Assembly: GCA_046330285.1 (NCBI GenBank)
Contig: JAXLSX010000004.1
Location: forward strand, 1-64,000
DNA length: 64,000 nucleotides
Reading direction: 5' to 3'
DNA from: RHKX01 sp046330285
GTDB lineage: Bacteria > Actinomycetota > Thermoleophilia > Solirubrobacterales > 70-9
Shown: piece by piece, positions 57,210-64,000 of the stretch
Position numbering within the stretch: position 1 is the stretch's first letter
How the letters are laid out: each line of letters opens with the position of its first letter
Made by a program: the position numbers and the translations under genes
Notes under the pieces: generated by a model
Seen by the model: the letters and a program-made list of their open reading frames with translations, nothing else
The model's database searches: none
What the model was told of the DNA's origin: nothing

Positions 57210-58109
57210 ATGGCGGCGATGCGGTCACCGAGGGTGCGGTGCGAGGGCGGTCAGACGACCGTCGAGTACGCCGCGCTGATCGCCCTCATCGCCGTCCTGA
57301 TCGCGGCGCTGCTCGCCCTCGCCGGAGTCCGCCCGCCCGGCTCCGGCATCGCCCGCACCATCCTGCACGCGCTCGTCTGCGCGGTCGACGGCGACTGCGG
57401 TCCGGCGCCGGAGTCGCCGCTCGAGGAGGCCTACGGAGCGGAGGTCGCCGAACTCGTCGCCGAGCACGCCCCGTCGATCTTCTTCGAGCGCGACGACTTC
57501 GTCTCGCTCCCGGTCGATTTCCGCCGCTGCCGCTCCCGGAGCTGCGCCGACACCATCCGCCCGGGACGCGTCCACGCCACGCAGACGGGGCTCGCGCCGG
57601 TCGCCTTCACCCACGTCGTCGACTGCCGTGACCCCGCCGCAGCCGAGCGCTCCGACTACGACTGCGCCGGCGCCCGCGGCGGCCTCTACCTGCAGTACTG
57701 GCTCTACTACCCCGACAGCCTCACCCACGGGCTCGGCCGGCTCGGCGGCTTCCATCTCGACGACTGGGAGTCGCTCCAGGTCCGGATCGGGCCCGATGGC
57801 GAGGTCGCCGCGCGAGCCAGTTCCCATCACGGCTACAACGGCGCCGCCGGCGGGCTCGGCAGCGTCGGCAGCGACACCGGCCTCGGCCCGCGCCCGGCAT
57901 GGGAGCCGTGGAGCGGCGGCCTCCACGTCGCCTCCGGCAGCCACGCGGGCACGACGGCGCCGGCGATCGGCGACAGCCGCGCGATCCGCGCCGGCGATCT
58001 CGTCCTGATCCCGGCGGAACCCGTCGCCGCCGCCGACGGCTCCGACTTCGCGGTCAGCCCGCCCTGGCGCAAGGAGGTCTGGCGGCTCCCGGAGTCGATG
58101 GGAACATGA
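57210..58109 (+). CDS. Flp-pilin-like signal fused to a VPS62/NPP1-like domain
   Basis: 299 residues. The N-terminus has a class-III prepilin signal: cleavage would fall after G14, giving QTTVEYAALIALIAVLIAAL with Glu at +5 and Tyr at +6, exactly as in Flp pilins. Instead of ending near residue 60 it continues with a large Cys-containing domain (CAVDGDC, FRRCRSRSC, VDCRDP, YDCAG). That part has LYLQYWLYYPDSLTHG, GGFHLDDWESLQVRI and SSHHGYNGA, resembling the QYW...HxxDWE...SxH pattern of VPS62/NPP1-like proteins. No prepilin peptidase or tad gene is in view. Confidence 0.72.
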   Translation: MAAMRSPRVRCEGGQTTVEYAALIALIAVLIAALLALAGVRPPGSGIARTILHALVCAVDGDCGPAPESPLEEAYGAEVAELVAEHAPSIFFERDDFVSLPVDFRRCRSRSCADTIRPGRVHATQTGLAPVAFTHVVDCRDPAAAERSDYDCAGARGGLYLQYWLYYPDSLTHGLGRLGGFHLDDWESLQVRIGPDGEVAARASSHHGYNGAAGGLGSVGSDTGLGPRPAWEPWSGGLHVASGSHAGTTAPAIGDSRAIRAGDLVLIPAEPVAAADGSDFAVSPPWRKEVWRLPESMGT

Positions 58110-58137
58110 TCTTCACGAGACCGGCTCGGCCTCTGGA

Positions 58138-58143
58138 TAAGCT
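58138..58143 (+). promoter_or_regulatory. -10 element of a leaderless promoter (egtB)
   Basis: TAAGCT ends 6 nt before the ATC codon at 58150. Its first three bases are the last in-frame stop before egtB. Confidence 0.45.
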
Positions 58144-58149
58144 GATCCG

Positions 58150-59352
58150 ATCCCGGCGCCGACTCAGGCAACCGATAGGGCGGAGATCGCGGAGCGACTG
58201 ACCGAGGCGCGCGAGCGCACGCTGCTCCTGGTCGAGCAGCTCGGCGACGAGCAGCTCAACACCGTCTACTCGCCGTTGCTCAGCCCGCTCGCCTGGGACC
58301 TCGGCCACATCGCCAACTTCGAGGAGCTCTGGCTCGTCCAGGGCGCCGGTGGGCGCGAGCCGCTCGACGGCGAGCTCGGCCGTCTCTACGACGCAATCGA
58401 GAATCCCCGAGCCGGGCGGAACGACCTGCCGATCCTCCGCGGCGACGAGCTCCGCGCCTACATGGCGGACGTGCGCGAGCGCGCCCTCGAGGTACTCGAC
58501 GGGATCGACCTCGACGATCCCGCCAGCGAGGAGCTCCGCGACGGATTCGTCTACGAGATGCTGATCGCGCACGAGCACCAGCACAACGAGACGATGCTGC
58601 AGCTCCTGCAGATGATCGACGGCTACGAGCCGCCGCTGGCGCCGCCTCCCGCGGCCGAGTCGCCGGGGGGCGGGCCGGAGTCGATCGAGGTCGCCGCCGG
58701 CAGATACGAGATCGGCGCGCCCGGCCGCGGCTTCGCCTACGACAACGAGCTCCCCCGCCACGCGGTCGAACTCGAAGCCTTCCGGATCGACCGGCTGCCC
58801 GTGACCAATGCCGCCTTCGCGGCGTTCGTCGCCGAGACCGGCGCCGAGCCGCCGCTCTACTGGGAACCCGACGGCGAGGGCGGGTGGGCCGACACCCGCT
58901 TCGGCCGCCGCGCCGAGCTCGAACCGGACGCGCCCGCGATCCACGTCGACCACGGCCAGGCGACCGCGTTCGCCGTGTGGGCGGGCAAGCGACTGCCGAC
59001 CGAGGCCGAGTGGGAGGTCGCCGCCGTCGGCTCCGACCCCGGATCGGCCAACCTCGATCACGACGCCTTCGGCACCCGCTCGCCGGGGGCCGACTGTGGT
59101 TCGGGGTGTAACGCCCTGGGCATGGTGGGAGACGTGTGGGAATGGACGAGTTCGGAACTGAACCCGTATCCCGGGTTCCGCGCATTTCCCTATCCCGAGT
59201 ACTCGGAGGTCTTCTTCGGCCGCGGCTATCGCGTGCTCAGGGGCGGTTCCTGGGCGACCCGCCGGAACGTGATCAGGACCAGCTTCCGCAACTGGGATCT
59301 CGCCGAGCGCCGGCAGATCTTCGCCGGCATCCGCCTGGCCGAGGACGCGTGA
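58150..59352 (+). CDS. egtB: Ergothioneine biosynthesis protein EgtB (iron-dependent sulfoxide synthase)
   Basis: About 400 residues: N-terminal DinB-like domain and C-terminal FGE-sulfatase domain. Iron ligands: His in LAWDLGHIANFEE and the HxxxHxE motif in AHEHQHNETMLQ. FGE part: GRYEIGAPGRGFAYDNELPRH and the end FRNWDLAERRQIFAGIRL. It joins hercynine to a thiol (gamma-glutamylcysteine or cysteine) with oxygen. The conserved helix RTLLLVEQLGDEQLNTVYSP lies before the first TTG (58276), yet no ATG/GTG/TTG exists between the in-frame stop at 58138 and it. ATC 58150, 6 nt after a -10 box, or CTG 58198, is the likely start. Stop overlaps egtD. Confidence 0.9.
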   Translation: MPAPTQATDRAEIAERLTEARERTLLLVEQLGDEQLNTVYSPLLSPLAWDLGHIANFEELWLVQGAGGREPLDGELGRLYDAIENPRAGRNDLPILRGDELRAYMADVRERALEVLDGIDLDDPASEELRDGFVYEMLIAHEHQHNETMLQLLQMIDGYEPPLAPPPAAESPGGGPESIEVAAGRYEIGAPGRGFAYDNELPRHAVELEAFRIDRLPVTNAAFAAFVAETGAEPPLYWEPDGEGGWADTRFGRRAELEPDAPAIHVDHGQATAFAVWAGKRLPTEAEWEVAAVGSDPGSANLDHDAFGTRSPGADCGSGCNALGMVGDVWEWTSSELNPYPGFRAFPYPEYSEVFFGRGYRVLRGGSWATRRNVIRTSFRNWDLAERRQIFAGIRLAEDA

Positions 59353-60332
59353 TGGACGGGGAGGGAGCCGTCGAGATCGCCGTCGACCTTCCCGACGGCG
59401 GCGTCCTCGCGGGGATGGCCGAGGTCGTCCGCGAGGGGCTGTCGAGCCCGTTCAAGGAGCTCCCGCCGAAGTACTTCTACGACGAGCTCGGATCGGAGCT
59501 GTTCGAGCGGATCACCGAGCAGCCCGAGTACTACCCGACGCGCTGCGAGCGCGAGATCCTCGACGTCCGGGCCGGGGAGATAGTCGCCGCCGCGCAGCCG
59601 CGGACGCTGATCGAGCTCGGCTCCGGGGCGGCGACGAAGAGCCGCGTCCTGCTCGACGCGATGCGCGACGCGGGAACGCTCGAGCGCTTCGTACCGGTCG
59701 ACATCTCGGAGGGGATCACCCGTCGCGTCGCCGGCGAGCTCGTCGGCGAGTACCCGGGGCTCGCGGTCGAGGGCATCGTCTGCGACTACGAGACCCACCT
59801 CGAGCGGATCCCCCGGCCCGAGGGTGCGCTGATCGCATTCCTCGGCGGCACGATCGGCAACTTCCGGCCGGCGCCGCGGCGTCAGTTCCTGGCGCGGATC
59901 GCGACGCTGATGTACCCGGAGGACCGCTTCCTGCTCGGCACCGACCTCGTCAAGGACCGCGCCACCCTCGAAGCCGCCTACGACGACGCCGCCGGGGTCA
60001 CCGCCGAGTTCAACAAGAACGTCCTCAACGTCCTCAACCGCGAGCTCGGCGCCGATTTCGACCTCGACGCTTTCGAGCACGTCGCCTTCTGGGACGACGA
60101 GAACGAGTGGATCGACATCCGCCTCCGCGCGCTCGCCGAGCAGTTCGTCGACATCCGGTCGCTCGACATGCGGACCCACTTCGCCCGCAACGAGGAGATG
60201 CGGACCGAGATCTCGACGAAGTTCACGCGCGAGCGGATCGAGTCGAGCTACGCCGACGCCGGGCTCGAGCTGACGGACTGGTGGACGGACAGCGAGGGTC
60301 TCTACGCGCTCAGCCTCGCGCGGCCCTTGTAA
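59352..60332 (+). CDS. egtD: L-histidine N-alpha-methyltransferase EgtD
   Basis: 326 residues. It trimethylates histidine to hercynine, the substrate of EgtB. Motifs: SSPFKELPPKYFYDELGSELFERITEQPEYYPTRCE-like start region, SAM loop TLIELGSGAATKSRVLLDA, FLGGTIGNF and the His-binding NKNVLNVLNRELGADFD with TDLVKD. ATG 59352 overlaps the egtB stop by one base. Only the B and D steps are here; genes for gamma-glutamylcysteine formation, its removal and the C-S lyase (egtA, C, E) are not in view. Confidence 0.95.
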   Translation: MDGEGAVEIAVDLPDGGVLAGMAEVVREGLSSPFKELPPKYFYDELGSELFERITEQPEYYPTRCEREILDVRAGEIVAAAQPRTLIELGSGAATKSRVLLDAMRDAGTLERFVPVDISEGITRRVAGELVGEYPGLAVEGIVCDYETHLERIPRPEGALIAFLGGTIGNFRPAPRRQFLARIATLMYPEDRFLLGTDLVKDRATLEAAYDDAAGVTAEFNKNVLNVLNRELGADFDLDAFEHVAFWDDENEWIDIRLRALAEQFVDIRSLDMRTHFARNEEMRTEISTKFTRERIESSYADAGLELTDWWTDSEGLYALSLARPL

Positions 60333-60347
60333 TAGAGTCGTCTCGCT

Positions 60348-61538
60348 TTGACCGGGCAGGAGGCGGCAGAGGGGGGAGTGGGGAGCGCGGCGGCGTCCGT
60401 TGCATTTCGCGACGTCACCAAGCGCTACCGCGGCGCCGATTCCGACGCCGTCAGCAAGCTCAGCCTCGAGGTGCCCGCGGGCGAGATCTGCGTCCTCGTC
60501 GGCCCCTCCGGCTGCGGGAAGACGACCGCGATGCGGATGGTCAACCGGACCGTCGAGATCACGTCGGGCGAGATCGAGATCGGAGGGACGCCGGTCACCG
60601 ACCGCTCGCCCGCCCAGCTGCGGCGCGAGATCGGGTACGTGATCCAGCAGATCGGCCTGTTCCCGCACCGGACGATCGCCCAGAACATCGCGACCGTCCC
60701 GTCGCTGCTCGGCTGGGACCGGCAGCGCACCCGCGAACGCGTCCACGAGCTGCTCGAGCTGATCTCGCTGCCGCCGGAGGTCGCTGACCGCTATCCGTCG
60801 CAGCTCTCCGGCGGCCAGCAGCAGCGCGTCGGGGTCGCCCGCGCGCTGGCCGCGGATCCGCCGGTGATGCTGATGGACGAGCCGTTCGGCGCGATCGACC
60901 CGATCAATCGCGAGCGGATCCAGAACGAGTGCCTGCGGCTCCAGGCGGAGATCCGGAAGACGGTCCTGTTCGTCACCCACGACATCGACGAGGCGATCAA
61001 GATGGGCGACCGGATCGCCGTCCTCCGCGAGGGCGGCCACCTGGCCCAGTTCGCGACGCCGGCCGAGCTCCTGATGGATCCCGCCGACGAGTTCGTCGAG
61101 GACTTCGTCGGCGCCGACCGGGCGCTGAAGCGGCTCGCTCTGATGCGGGTCTCAGACATCGACCTCTGGGAGGCGCCGCTCGCCTTCGTCGGCCAGGACA
61201 CGGCCGAGGTCCGCGCGAAGCTCGCCGGCGCCGAGGTGCCGTGGGCGCTGCTCGTCGACTCGCGCCGGACCCCGATCGGCTGGCTCTCCGAGCGCGACCT
61301 CGCCGCCGGCACCGTTCCCGAGCGCCCCGACATCTCGCCCGACCCGGTCCTCGACCGCGATGACGTCCTCCGCGACGCTCTCTCCGACCTGCTGCAGTCG
61401 CAGACCCACTACGCGCCCGTCGTCGACGCCTCCGGCGCGACCGCGGGAATCCTCTCCCTCGACGTCATCTCCGACTTCCTCGCCTCCGACGAGGCGAAGG
61501 TCGAGGAGCACGCGGCGGCCGACCGGCCGCAGACCTGA
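60348..61538 (+). CDS. OpuCA/EgtV-type ABC transporter ATPase with CBS domains
   Basis: 396 residues. Walker A GPSGCGKTT, Q-loop YVIQQIGLFPHRT (QQIGLFPH is typical of the betaine/choline/osmoprotectant group), signature LSGGQQQR, Walker B VMLMDEPFGAIDP and H-loop THD. The C-terminal 130 residues carry a CBS pair (PWALLVDSRRTPIGWLSERDL, THYAPVVDASGATAGILSLDVI), which in OpuA-type systems senses ionic strength or nucleotides. TTG 60348 is used; GTG 60378 after an AGGGGGGA stretch is an alternative. It begins 15 nt after egtD, so cotranscription with the ergothioneine genes is likely. Confidence 0.9.
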   Translation: MTGQEAAEGGVGSAAASVAFRDVTKRYRGADSDAVSKLSLEVPAGEICVLVGPSGCGKTTAMRMVNRTVEITSGEIEIGGTPVTDRSPAQLRREIGYVIQQIGLFPHRTIAQNIATVPSLLGWDRQRTRERVHELLELISLPPEVADRYPSQLSGGQQQRVGVARALAADPPVMLMDEPFGAIDPINRERIQNECLRLQAEIRKTVLFVTHDIDEAIKMGDRIAVLREGGHLAQFATPAELLMDPADEFVEDFVGADRALKRLALMRVSDIDLWEAPLAFVGQDTAEVRAKLAGAEVPWALLVDSRRTPIGWLSERDLAAGTVPERPDISPDPVLDRDDVLRDALSDLLQSQTHYAPVVDASGATAGILSLDVISDFLASDEAKVEEHAAADRPQT

Positions 61539-61548
61539 GCGGAGCGCC

Positions 61549-62283
61549 GTGCTCGCGACGCTGACCGCAGTCCTCGCCCAGGTCCAGATCCGCGAGGCGG
61601 GGACGGGAGCGACGACCTGCGAGGGCAAGAACGAGGCCTTCTGCCCGAGCTTCGTCATCGACAACATCGACGACTACGTCTCGCCGGTGCTCGAGCACCT
61701 CGTGCTCGTCCTCGCCTCGGTGCTGGCCGGGTTCCTCGTCGCGATGGTGCTGGCGATCCTCTCGCACGGGCGCCGCTGGCTGATCCCGGTCTTCATCGGG
61801 ACGACGGGGGTCCTCTACACGATCCCGAGCATCGCGCTGTTCCTGCTGCTGCTGCCGATCACCGGGCGCGGCACCGAGACGGCGATCATCGCGCTCTCGC
61901 TCTACAACCTCCAGATCATCTACCGCAACGCCAACTCGGGCCTCGCCAACGTCCCCGCGTCGGCGCGGGACTCCGGGACCGGAATGGGGATGACCAAGCG
62001 CCAGCTCCTCTGGAAGGTCGAGCTGCCGCTCGCTCTGCCGGAGATCATCGCCGGCGTCCGGATCGCCACCGTCTCGACGGTCGCGATCGCGACCCTGGCG
62101 ATCTTCGCCGGCGCCGGCGGCCTCGGCGAGATCCTCTACAACGAGGGCATCCAGCGCGGCGTGTTCAAGACGAACATCGTCTTCGGCAGCATCCTCGCGG
62201 TCGGGCTGGCGATCGCCTTCGACGGCCTGCTCGTACTCGTCCAGCGCTACGCGGCCCCGTGGCGGAAGGTCAGGGCGCTGTGA
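61549..62283 (+). CDS. OpuC-type ABC transporter permease (first)
   Basis: 244 residues from GTG 61549. Six helices; the coupling loop reads SARDSGTGMGMTKRQLLWKVELPLALPEIIAGVR, the consensus of OpuCB/OpuCD/YehY permeases, and GAGGLGEILYNEGIQ follows. The N-terminal 30 residues include two Cys (TTCEGKNEAFC) in an outer loop, unusual for this family. In frame and 10 nt after the ATPase gene. Confidence 0.9.
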   Translation: MLATLTAVLAQVQIREAGTGATTCEGKNEAFCPSFVIDNIDDYVSPVLEHLVLVLASVLAGFLVAMVLAILSHGRRWLIPVFIGTTGVLYTIPSIALFLLLLPITGRGTETAIIALSLYNLQIIYRNANSGLANVPASARDSGTGMGMTKRQLLWKVELPLALPEIIAGVRIATVSTVAIATLAIFAGAGGLGEILYNEGIQRGVFKTNIVFGSILAVGLAIAFDGLLVLVQRYAAPWRKVRAL

Positions 62284-63017
62284 GCGCCGCCTTCGGGATC
62301 CCGGCCTTCCTCGGCTCGTTCGGCGGGGCGTTCGACTTCATCTTCAGCCAGCGGGAGTCCGTCCAGGCGGGCGAACCGATCGGCGGCCTCGACCAGATCT
62401 GGGAGCTGCTTGCCAACCAGATGCTGATCAGCATCCTTGCGCTGCTGCTGGCGATCGCGATCGCGCTCCCGATCGGGCTCTGGCTCGGCCATCGCGGCGT
62501 CGGCGAGTTCGCGGCGGTCGCGATCGGCAACGCCGGGCGGGCGATCCCCGAGCTCGCCCTGATCGCGCTGATGGTCGCCTTCATCGGCACGGGCGTCCTC
62601 AACGTGACGATCGCCGTCACGGTCCTCGGAATCCCGCCGATCCTCACCAACGCATTCGTCGGCATGCGCCAGGTCGACCGCGGAGCCGTCGACGCGGCCC
62701 GCGGGATGGGGATGACCGAGCTCGAGATCATCCGCCGGGTCGAGCTGCCGCTCGCGATCCCGACCATCATGGGCGGCGTCCGGACCGCCTCGGTCAACAT
62801 CATCGCCACCGCGACGATCGGCTCGATCGCGGGCGTGAAGACGCTCGGCGACCTGATCCTCGGCCAGGCGACCTACGGCGAGGAGGGTGTGATCGCGGGC
62901 GCGATCGTCGTCGCCCTGCTGGCCCTCACCTTCGAGCTCATACTCGCCGCCATCCAGCGGACGCTGACCCCGCGGGGGCTCGCGCTTCAACGCGCCGCCG
63001 CCCGGGCAAGTGCATAG
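62280..63017 (+). CDS. OpuC-type ABC transporter permease (second)
   Basis: 245 residues from GTG 62280, which overlaps the previous stop by 4 nt. The coupling loop is DAARGMGMTELEIIRRVELPLAIPTIMGGVRTA, again of the OpuC class, and IATATIGSIAGVKTLGDLILGQ is the family end. With the first permease it would form a heterodimeric channel. Confidence 0.92.
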   Translation: MSAAFGIPAFLGSFGGAFDFIFSQRESVQAGEPIGGLDQIWELLANQMLISILALLLAIAIALPIGLWLGHRGVGEFAAVAIGNAGRAIPELALIALMVAFIGTGVLNVTIAVTVLGIPPILTNAFVGMRQVDRGAVDAARGMGMTELEIIRRVELPLAIPTIMGGVRTASVNIIATATIGSIAGVKTLGDLILGQATYGEEGVIAGAIVVALLALTFELILAAIQRTLTPRGLALQRAAARASA

Positions 63018-63048
63018 GATCGTCGTCGAGCCGCGGAGGGGCCGCGGC
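63015..63048 (+). promoter_or_regulatory. Internal promoter and leader hairpin before the binding-protein gene
   Basis: TAGGAT (63015-63020) overlaps the permease stop and could be a -10 box. A perfect 7-bp stem (GCCGCGG 63030-63036 / CCGCGGC 63042-63048) follows, then the ribosome site GGGAGGAA. This would give extra transcript of the binding protein, commonly needed in excess. Confidence 0.4.
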
Positions 63049-63075
63049 CAAACCACACGGGAGGAACCCAGACCA

Positions 63076-64000
63076 ATGTCCAGCAAGACCCGCCTTCGCG
63101 GAGTCCTCGCACTGCTCTGTCTGCTCGTCGCGGCCGTCGCGCTCGCGGCGTGCGGATCCGACGATGGGACGTCGACGGAGGCGGACTCGACCGCCGCGAG
63201 CAGCGACAACCTGATCCAGGACAACCCGGACAACAACGGGGTCCAGCTGACGATCGGCTCGAAGAACTTCACCGAGCAGTTCATCCTCGGCGAGATCTAC
63301 GCGCAGGCGCTCGAGGCGGCCGGATACGACGTCTCGACCGACCTCAACCTGGGTTCCGAGCAGGTCGCCCTGAAGGCGCTCCAGAACGGCGAGATCAGCG
63401 GCTATCCCGAGTACACCTCGACCGCGCTGACCTCGTTCTTCGACACCGCGCCGGAGGACGTGCCGGCCGACGCGCAGGAGGCCGTCGATCAGACGCAGGA
63501 CCAGTTCGGCGATCTCGGCCTCGAGGCGTTCGCGCCGACGCCGTTCGCCGACGCCAACGCTGTCGGGTTGCTGCAGACGACCGCCGACGAGCTCGGGGCG
63601 ACCAAGATCTCCGACCTCGAGGGCCAGTCCGAGGATCTGACGCTCGCCGGCTCGCCGGAGTGCCGTCAGCGGATCGACTGCCTCGCCGGTCTCGAGAAGT
63701 ACTACGGCCTGCAGTTCGGCAAGTTCACCCCGGTCGACATCGGCCTCCGGTACGAGGTCCTCGACAAGGGCGACGCCGACCTGTCGATCCTGTTCACGAG
63801 CGACGCGCAGCTGTTCGTCGACAGCGACAAGTACACGCTGCTCGAGGACGACAAGGGCGTCCTGCCGGCGGGCAACGTGATCTTCATCTCCGACCAGAAG
63901 GTCGTCGATGAGGCCGGGCCCGACTACCAGGCCACGATCGAGAAGGTCCAGGAGGGCCTGACGCTCGAGGTCATGCAGGAGCTCAACGCCCGCGTCGACG
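63076..64000 (+). CDS. OpuCC/ProX-type substrate-binding lipoprotein, 3' end cut off
   Basis: At least 308 residues, running out of the window. Signal peptide with lipobox LAAC at residues 27-30. The ligand-binding core LTIGSKNFTEQFILGEIYAQAL and GEISGYPEYTSTALTSF matches the QAT (quaternary amine) binding proteins, with YPEYT in the hinge. A Cys pair (SPECRQRIDCLAG) may form a disulfide. LRYEVLDKGDADLSILFTSDAQL is the second-lobe motif. Ligands of this family are betaine, choline, carnitine or, in EgtU, ergothioneine, which is itself a betaine; the adjacent egtBD genes favour the last. Confidence 0.9.
   Translation, partial: MSSKTRLRGVLALLCLLVAAVALAACGSDDGTSTEADSTAASSDNLIQDNPDNNGVQLTIGSKNFTEQFILGEIYAQALEAAGYDVSTDLNLGSEQVALKALQNGEISGYPEYTSTALTSFFDTAPEDVPADAQEAVDQTQDQFGDLGLEAFAPTPFADANAVGLLQTTADELGATKISDLEGQSEDLTLAGSPECRQRIDCLAGLEKYYGLQFGKFTPVDIGLRYEVLDKGDADLSILFTSDAQLFVDSDKYTLLEDDKGVLPAGNVIFISDQKVVDEAGPDYQATIEKVQEGLTLEVMQELNARVD

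Noticed and set aside
58106..58201. Short open frame starting at ATG 58106 as the real start of egtB through a frameshift
   Set aside because: It is in a different frame, ends within about 30 codons and encodes an Arg-rich peptide with no EgtB similarity. A sequencing error cannot be excluded but is not needed.
1..64000. CRISPR array, rRNA or tRNA genes, insertion sequence or prophage
   Set aside because: No spaced direct repeats, no tRNA-like cloverleaf or rRNA signature, and no transposase, integrase or phage genes were seen. Composition is even apart from small stretches.

Overview
The window is about 70% GC, packed almost wall to wall with genes, and actinobacterial in character. Pointers are a gene for the actinobacterial integration host factor (mIHF), an F420-type luciferase-like oxidoreductase, a proton-translocating transhydrogenase with split alpha subunit, egtB/egtD for ergothioneine, paired YrbE/MlaE permeases, a CtpE-like P-type ATPase, and many genes that appear to be transcribed without a leader. 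Within Actinomycetota the gene content best fits Thermoleophilia/Solirubrobacterales; this is an inference from gene content, not from a marker gene. I see no rRNA or tRNA genes, no insertion sequence, prophage or CRISPR array: this looks like ordinary chromosome.

Layout. 1-2.0 kb: two secreted PQQ-type sugar dehydrogenases in tandem and a lipoprotein (minus strand). 2.2-8.9 kb: a plus-strand block with two MlaE permeases, an MlaF/Mkl ATPase, an MMPL/RND exporter, a membrane-anchored thioredoxin-fold protein and a B3/B4-domain protein. 9-13.6 kb: small unknown proteins, mIHF, an alpha-oxoamine synthase and an AlkA-type glycosylase. 13.8-16.5 kb: a thiamine-precursor ABC transporter (thiZXY order) preceded by a clear TPP riboswitch. 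16.5-20.1 kb: CoxE/MoxR pair and a coiled-coil protein. 20.1-23.7 kb: two S51 peptidases and amt-glnK. 23.9-30.6 kb: PAS + metallo-beta-lactamase pair, a small zinc-ribbon protein, rhodanese, thiolase, DUF4126, esterase and AIM24 proteins. 30.6-45.4 kb: TrpB2, FKBP, acyl-CoA dehydrogenase, L-2-hydroxyglutarate oxidase, a membrane PLC-like protein, LigC-type DNA ligase, cytochrome P450, a secreted beta-propeller, crotonase/methyltransferase/GST, pyruvate kinase. 45.4-56.1 kb: P-type ATPase, cupin, LLM oxidoreductase, Ser/Thr kinase, secreted protein, FHA-HTH protein, pntAA-pntAB-pntB. 56.5-64 kb: PRC-barrel and LapA proteins, a pilin-like fusion protein, egtB-egtD, and a four-gene OpuC-type ABC transporter cut by the window end.

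The most interesting signals are: (1) egtBD directly followed by an OpuC/EgtUV-type ABC importer, suggesting coupled ergothioneine synthesis and uptake; (2) an egtB reading frame with no ATG/GTG/TTG start before its conserved N-terminus, but an ATC codon exactly where a leaderless start is expected; (3) a recurrent TAnnnT element 6-8 nt before start codons on both strands, including two overlapping divergent copies at 18.87 kb; (4) a class-III (Flp) pilin signal fused to a VPS62/NPP1-like domain; (5) a PII protein whose T-loop lacks the modifiable tyrosine; (6) a 60-bp-period pair of palindromic repeats; and (7) four back-to-back stem-loops of unknown nature between an alpha-oxoamine synthase gene and mihF.

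Limits: all calls are from reading the sequence and recalled family features; no database search, structure prediction or RNA folding was run. Start codons in this GC-rich DNA are often ambiguous and the reasoning is stated per gene.
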